Shown in pieces: positions 1 through 12,500 of a DNA stretch of 64,000 bases. Position numbers and translations under genes: made by a program. Location: NCBI GenBank assembly GCA_963402885.1, contig OY727093.1, forward strand, positions 18,770,161 through 18,834,160, read 5' to 3'. Below the pieces are notes generated by a model, which saw only the letters and a program-made list of their open reading frames with translations, was not told the DNA's origin and ran no database searches. The DNA comes from Antedon bifida (taxonomy: Eukaryota > Echinodermata > Crinoidea > Comatulida > Antedonidae). Each line of letters opens with the position of its first letter. Position 1 is the first letter of the stretch.

Positions 1-264
1 TACCACGTACGTCGTCTGATACTAGACAGAATTCAAATTCTAATCCTCAATGATTATGAAAAAAAAACACAATTGAAAAAGTTATGTAATTAATTATACC
101 TATGACGCCCGTAAATCTACAGAGACAATATTTCAAGTACTAATTATGTGCAATTATCATGGAAATCTCCAAACAATATACTATGATGAAGTAAAGTGGT
201 TTCTCTAACAAATCTTTTCAGTAAACTGTGAATATAAAGAAACGTGAAAATTCCGTTTTATTTA

Positions 265-355
265 GGTTTTACAGTATAACATTGATTTGAATGGTGTCTC
301 TCTCCAGGGTTTCTAGTTGTGAATTCTACAAGTGCTCTGGATACAGAGGTTTATC
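265..355 (+). repeat. Diverged direct repeat, copy 1
   Basis: Shares the block GAATGGTGTCTCTCTCCAG, followed by a TTCTAGTT core and AGTGCTCTGGATACAG, with 1035-1120. The two copies are about 770 bp apart in the same orientation with small indels. This is probably a fragment of a dispersed element of unknown family. Confidence 0.6.
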
Positions 356-469
356 AACTTGAATACCGTCTATAAACTACTCCGCATCTAAAGTTGGCTT
401 TTTAAATGGCCTAGCTTACCGGCTTTGCATTCGCCAATGATTTACAATGGATAAATTGAAAGAAAGTAG

Positions 470-625
470 GTGTGTTATAAAACAATGAATGTTTTGTATT
501 CATTGAATAGACAGAATATTTTATTTGATGAAAAATAGTGCAAACAATTTTTCAACTCTTGAAATAATTCTCACCATCACTCATAAAAATTCATTATTTG
601 GATACTATTGACTCATTAACTGTTA
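470..625 (+). repeat. Dispersed repeat family R1, copy 1
   Basis: Contains AATGTTTTGTATTCATTGAATAG, broken here only by substitutions relative to relatives, then TCAACTC...ACTCATAAA and ATTCATTATTTG. The same ordered blocks recur near 15590-15735, 16560-16690 and 18490-18625. No coding potential or clear termini were seen. Confidence 0.55.
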
Positions 626-1034
626 ACAACTTTTCTGCTGTACACAACGGAGAAAAGTATTTAGTTTGTCAGTTGTAGAAAATTTGTGTTTACATTTTGT
701 GTAATTTATATATTATGTATAATGATTTAGTTTAGTTTTCCGTAATCTGGAATTGTTTTGTGTTTTTATTGATTTATTATAACTGTTTTGATGTATGAAT
801 TGCTTTTATTTCAATAATAAGGTATTAGTGGAAATACAATTTAAAGCGATGATGCATTATCCGTTGTCCAAACTCCACAAATGCACAGAGCACACACAAC
901 AAGAACGCAATGTGGAAGGTACAGACTATACACCAGTGTTTTTTAGGGTTAGTAGGTGATCCTCGGCCAAACATTTATTTAATTGTATTACTATTATTCA
1001 TAGCAACATATGGGCAGTATTTGAGGTGGTGGTG

Positions 1035-1120
1035 GTGTTGTTGAATTGATATGAATGGTGTCTCTCTCCAGAGTTCTAGTTATGAATGGTACATAGTGCT
1101 CTGGATACAGTACAATATAC
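1035..1120 (+). repeat. Diverged direct repeat, copy 2
   Basis: Second copy of the segment at 265-355. It lies about 60 bp before the CTGAAGA...GAAAC motif at 1176-1203, so it may belong to the same retroelement-like remnant. Confidence 0.6.
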
Positions 1121-1175
1121 AATATTATTAAATATAAATACATAATATATATGTATATATACTGTACCAAATACA

Positions 1176-1330
1176 CTGAAGAAGGGCTAGTGTTGCCTGA
1201 AACTCTTCAATTTATTTCTGGCTGTTTTACTTAATCGCTTTGATTTTAGCTTTTTGCTTATTTTATTTGTATCTCCATTGACATCTAGCCACTGATACCC
1301 ACAGCATTGCCATTTTTTAATTTGCCTTTG
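1176..1330 (+). repeat. Retroelement-like 3' segment, possibly Penelope-like
   Basis: Starts with CTGAAGA, a short GGGC/GCCT-capable stem and GAAAC (1176-1203). It continues with TTTCTGGCTGTTTTACTT and TTTATTTGTATCTCCA, which recur at 22528-22632 and in part near 62060. CTGANGA...GAAAC is the conserved core of hammerhead ribozymes carried by Penelope-like elements. The flanking stems I and III are not evident here, so assignment to that class is tentative. Confidence 0.35.
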
Positions 1331-3371
1331 GATTTATATATAAAATACAACATAATATTGTTAAATTGTGAATAGAAACATGTTATAAAACATTTTTTAT
1401 TTGATGGTGAGGTTAAAACAAAAACAAGTGAATCTACTGCAAAATGTCAATGGAAAGTGGTGTTTCAGATATACAAAATATTATATATTTATCAGATCTG
1501 TGAATATGTGCTAATTAGGTGAAGTAAAACAAGTTGCATGAGACATCCTATACACTGTAATATTCTATATTGGTTATAAAAAACATCAAAAACAAAATAA
1601 TTAGTGTGTATTGTATTGTATTTGAATACAAAATATCATTATGAATAGAAAAATGTTACAAAACACTAATTAAAATTTGGTATCTCTAATTAACAGTACT
1701 TTAGGAAGCTGAACAATAATCAAAATTAAACTAAATAACTAATGAACTACAAATAACAATGGCAATGCATGATTTTGGCAAAACAAATGTATTATTGCAA
1801 ACTAATATCAATTAGCCTTGTGTCCATAGAGATATTATAGTAAACTTAAATATCTCTATGCTGCATCAAAGAGCCTCAATTTTCTGTGAATTAGAATATC
1901 ATCCCATAGAAAGTAATTTTAAGAGAGGGCAGTGTGTTTTTCTATTTTAAAAAACCACAAAAACCGGAACAAAGTTTCGTTTGTTAATTACGGGATATAG
2001 GTAATGATTCCCTGATGGTGAGTTAGCAAAACAAGAAGAGAACATGTTTACACCATTTGTCTAGAGTGTAAAAATGAAAGTATGGTAGCGTAAAATGATT
2101 ACAGTACTAAATACTTGCAACAACAAAATTAATTTAATAATTGATAATTACTAAGTATTAAACCCACTTTAAAATTTGAAATTATTAGCTTGCAAGGTTA
2201 TCAATCATTTCAACAACTGAGCAAGTGCGGATCCTATCATGGGTGACCACGAAATGTTGTTCTTGAACGTATTGTCTCTCGATTCTTTTGTGGCGAACGT
2301 GAATGAGACTATTAATATATAAACATTCATGTAAACAACTGGATATCTTCATATAAATTTACAAACATGTTTTGTTATAGTTTATATGTAGTTATGTAAT
2401 TTAAACAGAGCAGGTGAAATTTCTGACAAAATAAAGGAAAAATCTAATTTGTAATAGGTCTACAGCTTATAAAACTTGGCAGAGCATTTTGAACTACTAC
2501 TATGGATGTGGCTGGCTTTGGCAGAAAGCCAGTGAGAAATTTGTCAAAGTTAAAATTAAGTTCAACTCTATTTTTAACTTTTAGTAAAGAGTTTTTATAA
2601 GAAAGTTAATTTAAAAAAAAGAACATCTAATTTTTTTTAAATGATAAAAAAATGATAATATAGAGTGTAAACATTTCGGGACAAGCTCAGTTTAGTGTGA
2701 AACCAGTTTTTAAAAATACTTTTGCCCATATTTACCAAATGAAAGAGTATCTTGAATAATGTACACATTTGAGAAACATTTATAGCAGACTAATAGGATG
2801 ATATTTTGTGATGATGACAACATTTTGATTACTGATAACAATGAAATGTTAAACTAAAAAGTAACTAATCTCTATTATGTATTATACCTTAGTGATCTGT
2901 GAACCAAAATGCAAAACCATTCATGAAAAAAGAAAGAATGTAATCCTGATTAATTAGTAATATATACTGTATATATCAGCATTAAAACATAATATTCAGA
3001 TATGATATTAACAATTAAAGATTTCAAATTAGTTAAAAAACAGGTTTATAATTTTATTGGATCAACACAATAATTTAAATAAAAGATTCTATTGGGATGA
3101 TCGTTACTTTTAACTTTTTGAAATGTGAAGGCTTCCATTGTTTCATCTTAAATCAGTCAAACAACAGAGATGGATTCATAGAATAGATGGGGTGGAGGAG
3201 GGTGACACTAACGCAGCCTATGTACTGAAAACCGGAGATTTTATACGCTATTTTGGCTTCCATATTGGATCCATGATGGAGTTTAATTTCAAAATGTAGC
3301 GTAAACTTTCCCAGTGCAATATAGGAAACATTTGTGTAAACAAACATACAAACTTCCTCTAACATACATAC

Positions 3372-3554
3372 CTTATCATGAATGATTCTTTGCAAGTGAA
3401 CACCATCAACCAGTAAAGCTATGAACATGGTGGCCATTGCTTGTTGCACTTTGTTGATGGTCACATTAAATGCATCCAGTATCACAGGTAGGCCAACTTT
3501 ATCAATGACAGCTTGAAATATGGACACAGAGTGTCTGGTTAACCTGCACAAGGC
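3372..3554 (-). CDS. ULK4: ULK4 exon w12 (HEAT/ARM region), last exon in window
   Basis: 183 nt, 61 codons, phase 0 to 0. The acceptor AG precedes GCC TTG TGC AGG (ALCR) and the donor GTATGT follows the HDK codons. The peptide runs ALCRLTRHSVSIFQAVIDK, then a segment with KVQQAMATMFIALL and GVHLQRIIHDK. It matches the ULK4 helical-repeat region closely. The following exon should start with the next HEAT helix and lies outside the window. Confidence 0.93.
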
Positions 3555-6500
3555 CTGTGTTAGACAAAAAGATAAACAAAGAATACAATTAAATAATATA
3601 CAGTAGAATGTATCCTTAAAGGCCAGGTGAGGGCAACAAATTTCTATTGATTATACATCCCAATAATTTATCAATCTATAGTTTCCTCTATGTTTCATAT
3701 TTTGTTGGAAATTTCTTTGTGTTACATGATCTTGTTGAAAATAAGCACTTTCTTATCAGTGGGGAGATAGTTAACAAATACACAGTAAAATCTCTTGTAC
3801 ACAAATTAATGTTGTAAACAGAGAGGCATTTTTAAAATACTATGAAAAATAAACTGTGTGGTAAAAACATTTCTGGTGTTTTTATTTTATTCTACTTCAG
3901 ATTTTTATTTTTGTGCTATAGAAAAAATTATCTACCCACAATCTTTTTTTTACTTGCTAGGGAGTTAGCAGACATATTATTACATTAGGTTAAACTACTG
4001 TACTAAACGAAAGTCTTTGTGGTTTTTATAGCAGAATATTTCCAAATTGTGTAGGCATTTTAAGGGAAATTCATGTTTTTTCGTCGTGATATATGTTGCA
4101 CATATTTGATTTATGTACAATTAATCAAATTTTATATTTAAAATTCATGCCTGTACCTGAGTTTTAATTCATATTACAAAATATTATTGTCAATTACATT
4201 TATTGCTGTAACTTTCAAAGCATCAGCAGTACAGTGTGTAAATAAATGCCATAAAAGTTGAGCAGTCTCGTTACTGCACAGTTTTTCGCTGTGTATGCCA
4301 TCCGTTGTTGCAACATTAGCAAAGATCAACGCAGCGTAATGCTGGACGGGAGCGTCTTCCTACAAAAAACAAAACATTTGACGACATCAAAAGAAAGTAA
4401 TTAAAACGTATATTACATACAAGAAGTGCATGACGTCCTATATCTTTATGTAAAATTAGTGTAAATAAGAATGACAGTAAACAGATGTGTAGAGAAATGT
4501 ATGCATTTGCTATAATAGGTAACCCATCATTTTAATGGGCAATATTTTAACACTACAGCTAACCTCTATTAGGGGTCACATCTTATGACGGGTACAACTT
4601 GTTGGGTCTCAATTAATAAGGGTTCTACTATATTTAGTATGCATTATGTTTATCATACTTGGTGTCCAGTATTAGGAGAGTTGACTGTATATCGTATGTT
4701 ATTTACAAACAGAAAATTTTACTTTAATTCTGATTTTGCTGATGATAACCAGTTAGCAAATATTATTATATTTTACATTTTGAATTTGATTGTGGTTCCA
4801 TGATGGACAAGCAGCAGTCATATATTATTTCTATAATTCCATGTCTATAATTTTACAATACTGAATTATCAAATTAAAGAAACTACATGAATAAATGATA
4901 ATGCTAAAACCATTCAACTCCAAATGGAAATCAACTTTATTATGGCCATACTGTGTTGAAACACTGGTTCTCGTCTTCTCACCAAAGTTAACCAATGTTA
5001 GGCTCCGATCTTGGATGGGAGACCATCTGGAAATATTGCGTCAGGTAAAGTATAGATTTAAAAGTGATGGTGTAATGATAAAGAATTCAGAGTAGCATAT
5101 GATAAGGATGAGGGGGTGTAAAGTCATTGGACCTGTGCACATATAGTGTATGTTAAGAAACTTGCTACACTATTTTTAAAAGAGTAGGGGGTTGTCTCTT
5201 GGTGCTGATTTGGGTAGGCGCGGCACTCTGGCTGTTGTAGGTCCATAGGGCATAATCCAAGTTAAGCTTGAGGACTATAATAAATAGACATTAACAATCC
5301 CAATATATTATTAATATTGAACATTTTGTTTATAAATGATAAAAATTGTCAATTCATTTCCGTGAAGTGGCCATAACACGACCAAAGACACAAACAATTT
5401 TCTATAATTTTCTTTGTTCCTGTGTTGTTCTATTAATTATGATTACGAAACTCTTGGAAAGTGAATTGCGTGTTAACAATGTCTTTGTAGGTTAAGGCTA
5501 ATGAAAATCCTCTTTCTTTACAATTTCACTTTAAAAATGTTCACGTTCAAATTATCGCCACAAAACCACACCTTATTTGTAAGAAAACATTCAATTTAGC
5601 TGAATAACTAACTTCCTCATTTATAAATAGACTGTTTTGTTTCTTAATCAAGGCGCTCACTTTCACTTTTTCCCACTAGTCGCAAATTCAGGTGTGAGGC
5701 CAAATTTTAATATGGTGTAACTTAAAATGCCCTTAACAAATTCATAGTACAAACTGGAAGCAATTAATACACAATTAGGAAAGAATTACATATCAATTTC
5801 CCATCACAAAAATGCACTTGATCCTACCTTTCGCTTTGAAAAACAATATCAAGCAAATTGTTTTTTGTGGCAACATATTCACACAAGGACACAGACCTGT
5901 GAGTTAAATTGTTATTTTATTCAATGCAAATTTGGACCAGGCCCACTTACACAAATGTCGTCAAACATTGTGTAAGTAAGAATATTGTGCTGGCCAAACA
6001 AATGAGTTAATACCAATTTATTGCAGTGGTAGATAATTCGTTACTATTCCTGTGATGATGAAAATAGAAGTGACTGAAATCACTGCTACTTACTTAACCA
6101 CAAACCTATGTATACTTTAAAACATTACAACATAATAGGCGTGATAAGCTTGCCTCTGCTAGCTTGATTAAATTGTCAAAAGTAAGTTTCAAGGTTAAAA
6201 CAAAGTTAATGAACAACGGGGAGAAGTATGCTGACACAAATATCTCTTCCTCGGCTATTGCTCAGAAGATTTTGTTTCTAAATTTCTAGCACTAGCCGAT
6301 TTTAAATGAGACATAAAACAAACTATAAATCTGTGACAATTTCAACTTTTGAATTATTTTTATTGTTCTCTACTCTACACTTTGGAAATCAATGCTTTAG
6401 CACTGAAAGTGTCATTCAGTATAAAGACAGAATAAATAAATAACAGAAGACGGCAGCGACTTAGGCCCACAAAGACTCCAAACTCCTTTATTATTATTAT

Positions 6501-9500
6501 TATTATTCTTTATTTCATATAAAACATCAAAAACATTAAACACCACCTGCCACAAGTTACCACTAGTGGCCAAAGGCCAGATTGTGGGTAACTTTTACAT
6601 GCATGTACCTAGACCAATAAAAATATACAAAATTGAAACATACAAAATAATAAATTATACAAAAATGAGTGAAGATCAGGCGTTAAGCAGGCGGATAAAA
6701 TAAGGGATTCGACTGTTACTGAAACGGGCGGTTCTGGATGGTAATTGTGAAATGTTATTACTATTACGGAGCAACCTCCCATGACTTTCAAACCGTGTCA
6801 CCGGTAAAAGATCAGCAGAATGAACAGTCTCAGATATTCCCTTGGCAAATTTGAGACTGTGAGCTATTCTCCTATCAATGAGGGATGAGATGTTACAGAC
6901 CTTTAGAGCTTTGTCATACGAACTAAAATCCCTTCCCAATATGGTACGGCATGCTCTGCGTTGGACAGATTCTATAGAGTTGCTAAGCGATTTGGTTAAG
7001 CTGGGGTGCCATACAACATCGGCATATTCAAGGAGGGGTCTAATATACCCACAGTAGACAGAGCATAGTTCATCAGGGTTGAAGCCAAATTTCTTTAGAC
7101 TCCTTAAAATAAAAAGCTTCCTATTAGCCTTGAGGACAATATCCCCAATATGCTTATCCCATTTTAAGTTATTTTGTAACGTGACTCCAAGTATTTTAGC
7201 ATGAGTGACAAATGCTAGTTCGTTACCCCCGATATAAATTTTATTTTCATTAATATTCCTTTTACTAAAACATATTTGTAGTGCCTGGCATTTAGCAGGG
7301 TTCAGGTCCATAACATTCCTTTTACACCAATCATGAAACTCATTAAGATCATGCTGCAAGTGACCTGGTTGTGTTATCTTACGATTTTCATAAACAGATA
7401 GGTCATCAATGTATTTTAAAGCATTCGTTTTAGCACCCTTAACAGCATCATTGATCATGATTTGAAATGCAATGGGACCAAGTTTAGTCCCCTGGGGGAC
7501 ACCAGCTTTTAACGTGATAGCACTTGATAGGGAGTTGTTATATTTTACACATTGTTCTCTGCAGCTGAGGAAGCTGCAAATCCAAGGGACGATTGACCCA
7601 CGGACTCCAATGTCGATGATTTTATTGATTAAGGTGTTGTGTTCAATTCGATCAAAGGCCTTAGTGAAGTCCGTAAGGACAACCGTCCCTATGTTATGAG
7701 CTTCCTCAGCTGCAGCACACATATCATGAACTAGACGTACTAAGTAGTGGCTAGTTGATGCCCCTTTGACATTGCTATACTGTCTTACATCTAATTTATT
7801 CTGGATATCAGATACCACCCATTCACAAACAAATTGCTCTGCCACTTTTGCAAAGGCAGATGTTAACGAGATAGGTCTTAACTTATCAATTTTTGGTGGG
7901 TGTACCTTGGGGATAGGAACAGTCACAGCTGATTTCCATTGGGTGGGGAGACTTCCTTCCCTAAGTGAGCAATTTAAAATATTAGTGAGGGGTTCACTTA
8001 ACTCAAGGGCAAACTCTTTAAGAATTAAGGGTGGTATTTTATCAGGTCCTACTGATTTATGTGGGTTGGTTTTTCTTAACTTATTATAAACCTCCCATTC
8101 TTTAACTTGCGGTACAGGGCTGTTACATGGCAAATATGCCGGTAAAATACAATAGTCTAGTGGGGGTATGTCATTATTAATGCTAGCAAACTGGGAATTA
8201 ATTGCATTAGCGATACATATGTGATCAGAGGCGGATATGTCTGTAACATTAATATTTAGATCTCGACCCATTTTAGATGATGTTAAATCTTTAATTTGCG
8301 AGTGCCATTTTCGTGGGTCATTGTGCCGTAGGTGTCTTATTCTAGTTGAAAAATACTTAGTTTTGGCAAATTCAATTTCTCGTTTTACTTTATTTCGTAA
8401 CTTCTTAAAAAGTATGGTGTCCCCCCTAGCAAAAGCGGCCTGCCTCTTAGCTATTAGGTCTCTAATGCAATTAGTTATCCAGGGTCTATCAGCACAGTGT
8501 ATTTTTACTTTTTTTGTCGGAAAATACTTATCTATTGCACTGTTCAAAATGTTATAAAGAGCGCCCATTTTGTCTTGAGTAGAAGTGCTATTGATCACCT
8601 CAAGCCAATCCTGTGTTAATAACCATCTTCCAAACTCACATTTTCTTGATTCATAAAATGGACGAACCACTATGTTCTTTGTAGAGTTGAGTCGCGGTCT
8701 GATCTTTGGTTTCCATAGTACACACACATGATCGCTCATACCAATAGGCGCTAATGCAGATGCTGCTGTATAAAACGTGTCATCCATATTTGTAATGATT
8801 AGATCAAGAACAGCATTATTCGCGTGTTAAATTTAACAATTTGACGAAAATCGTTGCCTTTAAGAATGTCACCAATCACCATACGGTTGAAATCACCAGC
8901 TATGCAAAATCCGGTATCTGGGGACCGTGTGCGAATTTCATCAATTGTGTTGATTAGATGTTCTTTCAATAACTGTTGATGTGGTGAATCTGTGACTATA
9001 TATATACCACACACTACAATTTGCGATAGTCCTCTAGGTAGTCTGGTGCCTCTTAGTCTGATCCAAAGAATCTCCAACTCAGGGGGGGGGCTGCAACCTT
9101 AAGTTCTTGAGCATTGAGGCCATCTTTGGTGTAGATTGCTACTCCACCCCCACGTCGGTCTTCACGACATTTGGAGAATAGGGCATAACCAGGTATGTCC
9201 AGTTGGTCTTGATGGTGGGTGGTAGAAAACCAGCTCTCAGTAATTATACCAACATTAACGGATTCCTTATTCATCAACAGATGAAATTCATCACGCTTAT
9301 TGATCAGCGATTGGGCGTTTGTTAATAAAAAATTAGGCAAAAGTTGTTGCTTATTTTTCTCTATCGCTAGCCTATTGTTATCCTGCTTCTGTGAAATTGC
9401 AATATGAATAATAGTTCTCACAGGGGTTCTATTATTACCCTTAATAATGTGAGGCCGTTTAGATTCAATCGGGAATACATTAAATATGACAGGGATCCTT

Positions 9501-12500
9501 CGCCGTGCTTTCCGCCCTGCTCTCCTTCCTCTAGGCCTAGCTTTGAACACGCTTCCAGATGATGTTAAATCATAGCGAGTGCCGGTGGAATTCTGCTTGC
9601 ACATTGTAGCGGTCGCCGGAAGCAGGGTAGCCTAGCCTATGTTGCAAGTTGTTGGTCGGAGAGTATAACACGCAAAAAACAGTTCACAAGACTAAAAAAC
9701 ACGAGACAGCACAATCGGGTACAGTTACTAACATCAAAAATCATCAAATTACATCAAAAAGGATCTACGAACTAAAAAACACACTAAAAAAAAAATGAGA
9801 GCGAAGAAAGAAAAAGAAAAACGTGATGGCTGCAGCTTGATCAGCGCCCTCAAATTGTGGAGATCTTATGTAAGGGAATTATACTATAGGCAGAGTGCCC
9901 TTCTAGTCATGATTCTTGACTCTTGACCCATGTCTGTTGGTTCTCTCTTGTACAACAACCTATCAACCTATTTAATATCTATTTTTAATTAATTTGTAAA
10001 GGCAATCCCGCCACAAGACTCTCATCTTTTCGGGATCCTGCCTTCATCCATTTTATCAATATCATTATTGTTTTTGTTACTTTTTGTCTTTTGGATGTAA
10101 ATAAATGCTTTTTGAATTGAATTGAACAATATCTTTTAGATATAAAATTATTTATTCACATACATTTACAAATTTATGAATAGTACAGGGATTAGGTATT
10201 TAATAGTATGATCACTTTAATTATTTTCTACTTAACCATTACCTTGCCAATTTGCATGGTCTAATCCAGGCATGTTCTCTGACAACTTAACTAGCAAAGG
10301 GAATGTTAAACATCTTATTAATAAGTTTAACACATAAACTTAAATGAATAGTCAATGAAAGGTCTTGAGGCAATGTAACAACACCTAATACAAACTGTTA
10401 ATACACTCCAGAAATGCGAATGTTGTTAATGTGTAATGTTGCTTTGGGACTGTTTATGTCGTTTCACAGCTTTCTTGTCAGGACGCATAAACAAGCAAAG
10501 GTCTAGGCCTCTGATCTTTGATACAAAAACATCACATAGTATCAATTTCATATTATTAATAGTAGTAGCTATACTTTATTAAAAATTGCAGGATTCTTAT
10601 ACATACAATGCAGCATTGAATCCGGTTTTTTTTTTTTTTTCACGTCTGAAAGCAGGCTGGCCCAAAAGTGCCTGATTGCAAGAAAACAGAATGGTTGATG
10701 GTCAATTTCTCTGCATGTTGTGCATCTGATATTTGGGTTAGCTGGCAATTCTCTGTTGCTTAATCTTTCTGCATCTCCAATCAGGGTTACATCTCCTGGC
10801 TGTAATACAGCGTTTTCTAATGCAGTAGGCTCTTCATTTTACGTACCCTGATTGTACATCCCTTAGATTTATAGGGTGCAGGTCAACTCGGCCCTAAACA
10901 GTCTCGGCCAAAGTCAAGTCGGCCCCACATCAAGTCGGCCCAAAGTCAACTCGGCTCCAAGTCAAGTCGGCCTCCCATCATCTCGGCCTCACGTTAAAAA
11001 CTAATCGGTCAACTCAGCCCCATTTAGGTATGGAACGCAAAAAGTGCTAATAGTTAATATTATAATGGCAGGATTAGTAAGGTTATGCCCACACATAGGC
11101 CTAGGTCTAGGTCTTTTTTGTTTAATTGATAGGTAGTATTTATTTATATATATTAATATTATTATTAGTTATGATGTTAATCTCAGTAATGTGTTTGTTA
11201 GGTATATATTTTGATACAAGGATGTTCCCAGAATGAATCGAAATATTCTTAGATATTATTAGATTAATACAGTAAAATAAAAATGTTTATAAAAATTATA
11301 TAATACTAGATGGTACGCTTGCTTCGCTCGCTCTAGGGGTACCCACAGATGGTTCTCAAATACAATAGAACCCACAGGGACATTTTTGGGGCACTAAACA
11401 AAAACGGAAGTGTGTTCTTTAGGCTACATTACCTTACCTCTTATTGTAAAACTAAATAGACTCTTTCACTTTAATCAGAATGTATTGCCTTTAAATAATA
11501 TGGGGTAAAGTAGGTGGCATTTTTGCAAATCATGGTGAAAGTAGGAACACTACACTGATGTTTTTGAAAACAAAAAGCGGTATGAAAAGCCCTAGATGAG
11601 GGGCATGCATCAAACACTGCGGTGAAACGTGTCACGGTAAAATGCAGAGGCGTACTTCCTCTGGTGAAGAATTCCACATAAACTTTTGAAACTGCAATCA
11701 ACCATGCATGAAAATGATTAAAGAACATGTTGCGCATATTATGGCTACTACAAGGTGCTTGATCAAATACCTGGATTCAAGAAATATGCTACAAGACTTG
11801 AGAGAATTCTACTTTGGAAGTTAATTCAAAATTTGAGTAGAAAGAATGACACAACAGCCCTTAAACAGTAGACTTCAGTAGATGCTAAGTACTTTACTAT
11901 TAAAGATAAAACGAAATGTATACAACCATGTAACTAATAAAAAACACTGATGATGTCACCATCGAAAAACGAAGTAGAGTATAAGAATTAGAACATTAAG
12001 TACTTCAAGTGATAGCGTCATCATTAATAAAGTTAAATTTCCATAAATTGTTATGATAAAAATTGATTAAACCTAAGATATTAAACAGAGGTAATTATAT
12101 TATAAAGGACAACATATTACCATCTGAGCATACAAACATATAAGTAGTAGTAAGATTTATAAATTACTGTAACTGGGAAAGTATGTTTTCTTACTATAAT
12201 GCGTAATCAACTTTCAATTAAATTCAAATTATTTCGTCAAACACAGTGGCTCAAAAAGTCTCTTTATACAAACACCATAATAGTTAACAAAATCACAAAC
12301 ATTTTGCCACAACCGGACACATTTAGGTGGCAATAAACAGTCTGGATTTCAGAACACTGTATTTGTATTATAATTGGCTAATTGTTCAATTTCCCACTGT
12401 ACAGGTTACAATTCAATCACAGGATAAACATACACAAACTACATTTAAATAAAGTCTTACAAAAAGTGTTTGGGAGTGGAGATGTAAGACAAATGTGACA

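Larger units (their letters stand above)
1..3371. other. Intronic/flanking sequence 3' of exon w12, repeat remnants only
   Basis: AT-rich DNA after the GT donor of exon w12. It should be ULK4 intron, but the next exon was not found. It holds two copies of a roughly 80-bp sequence (about 265-355 and 1035-1120), one member of a dispersed repeat (470-625) and a retroelement-like 3' segment near 1176-1330. Nothing else can be supported. Short open frames here are AT-rich and show no domain. Confidence 0.6.
6486..9850 (-). mobile_element. Non-LTR retrotransposon (LINE, jockey/CR1-like), decayed
   Basis: A minus-strand unit with, in order, a basic N-terminal segment, an apurinic-type endonuclease and a reverse transcriptase. 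It has a short 3' UTR ending in an (AAT)n-type tail at 6486-6510. Endonuclease motifs are spread over three frames: TNAQSL and ITESWF (9053-9604), IAGDFN (8799-9077) and SDH (6676-8787). The net frame changes fall at a run of nine G (9082-9090) and near 8815-8825. The 5' boundary near 9850 is approximate. No separate ORF1 is evident. The insert is antisense-neutral to ULK4, lying in the same orientation inside the w10/w11 intron. Confidence 0.85.

Noticed and set aside
4943..5047. Functional 5S rRNA gene
   Set aside because: Many substitutions and small deletions disrupt the helices, and the sequence continues into a SINE body without a pol III T-run terminator.
7472..8557. Plus-strand open frames of 75-107 codons
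   Set aside because: They are antisense shadows of the minus-strand reverse transcriptase frame.
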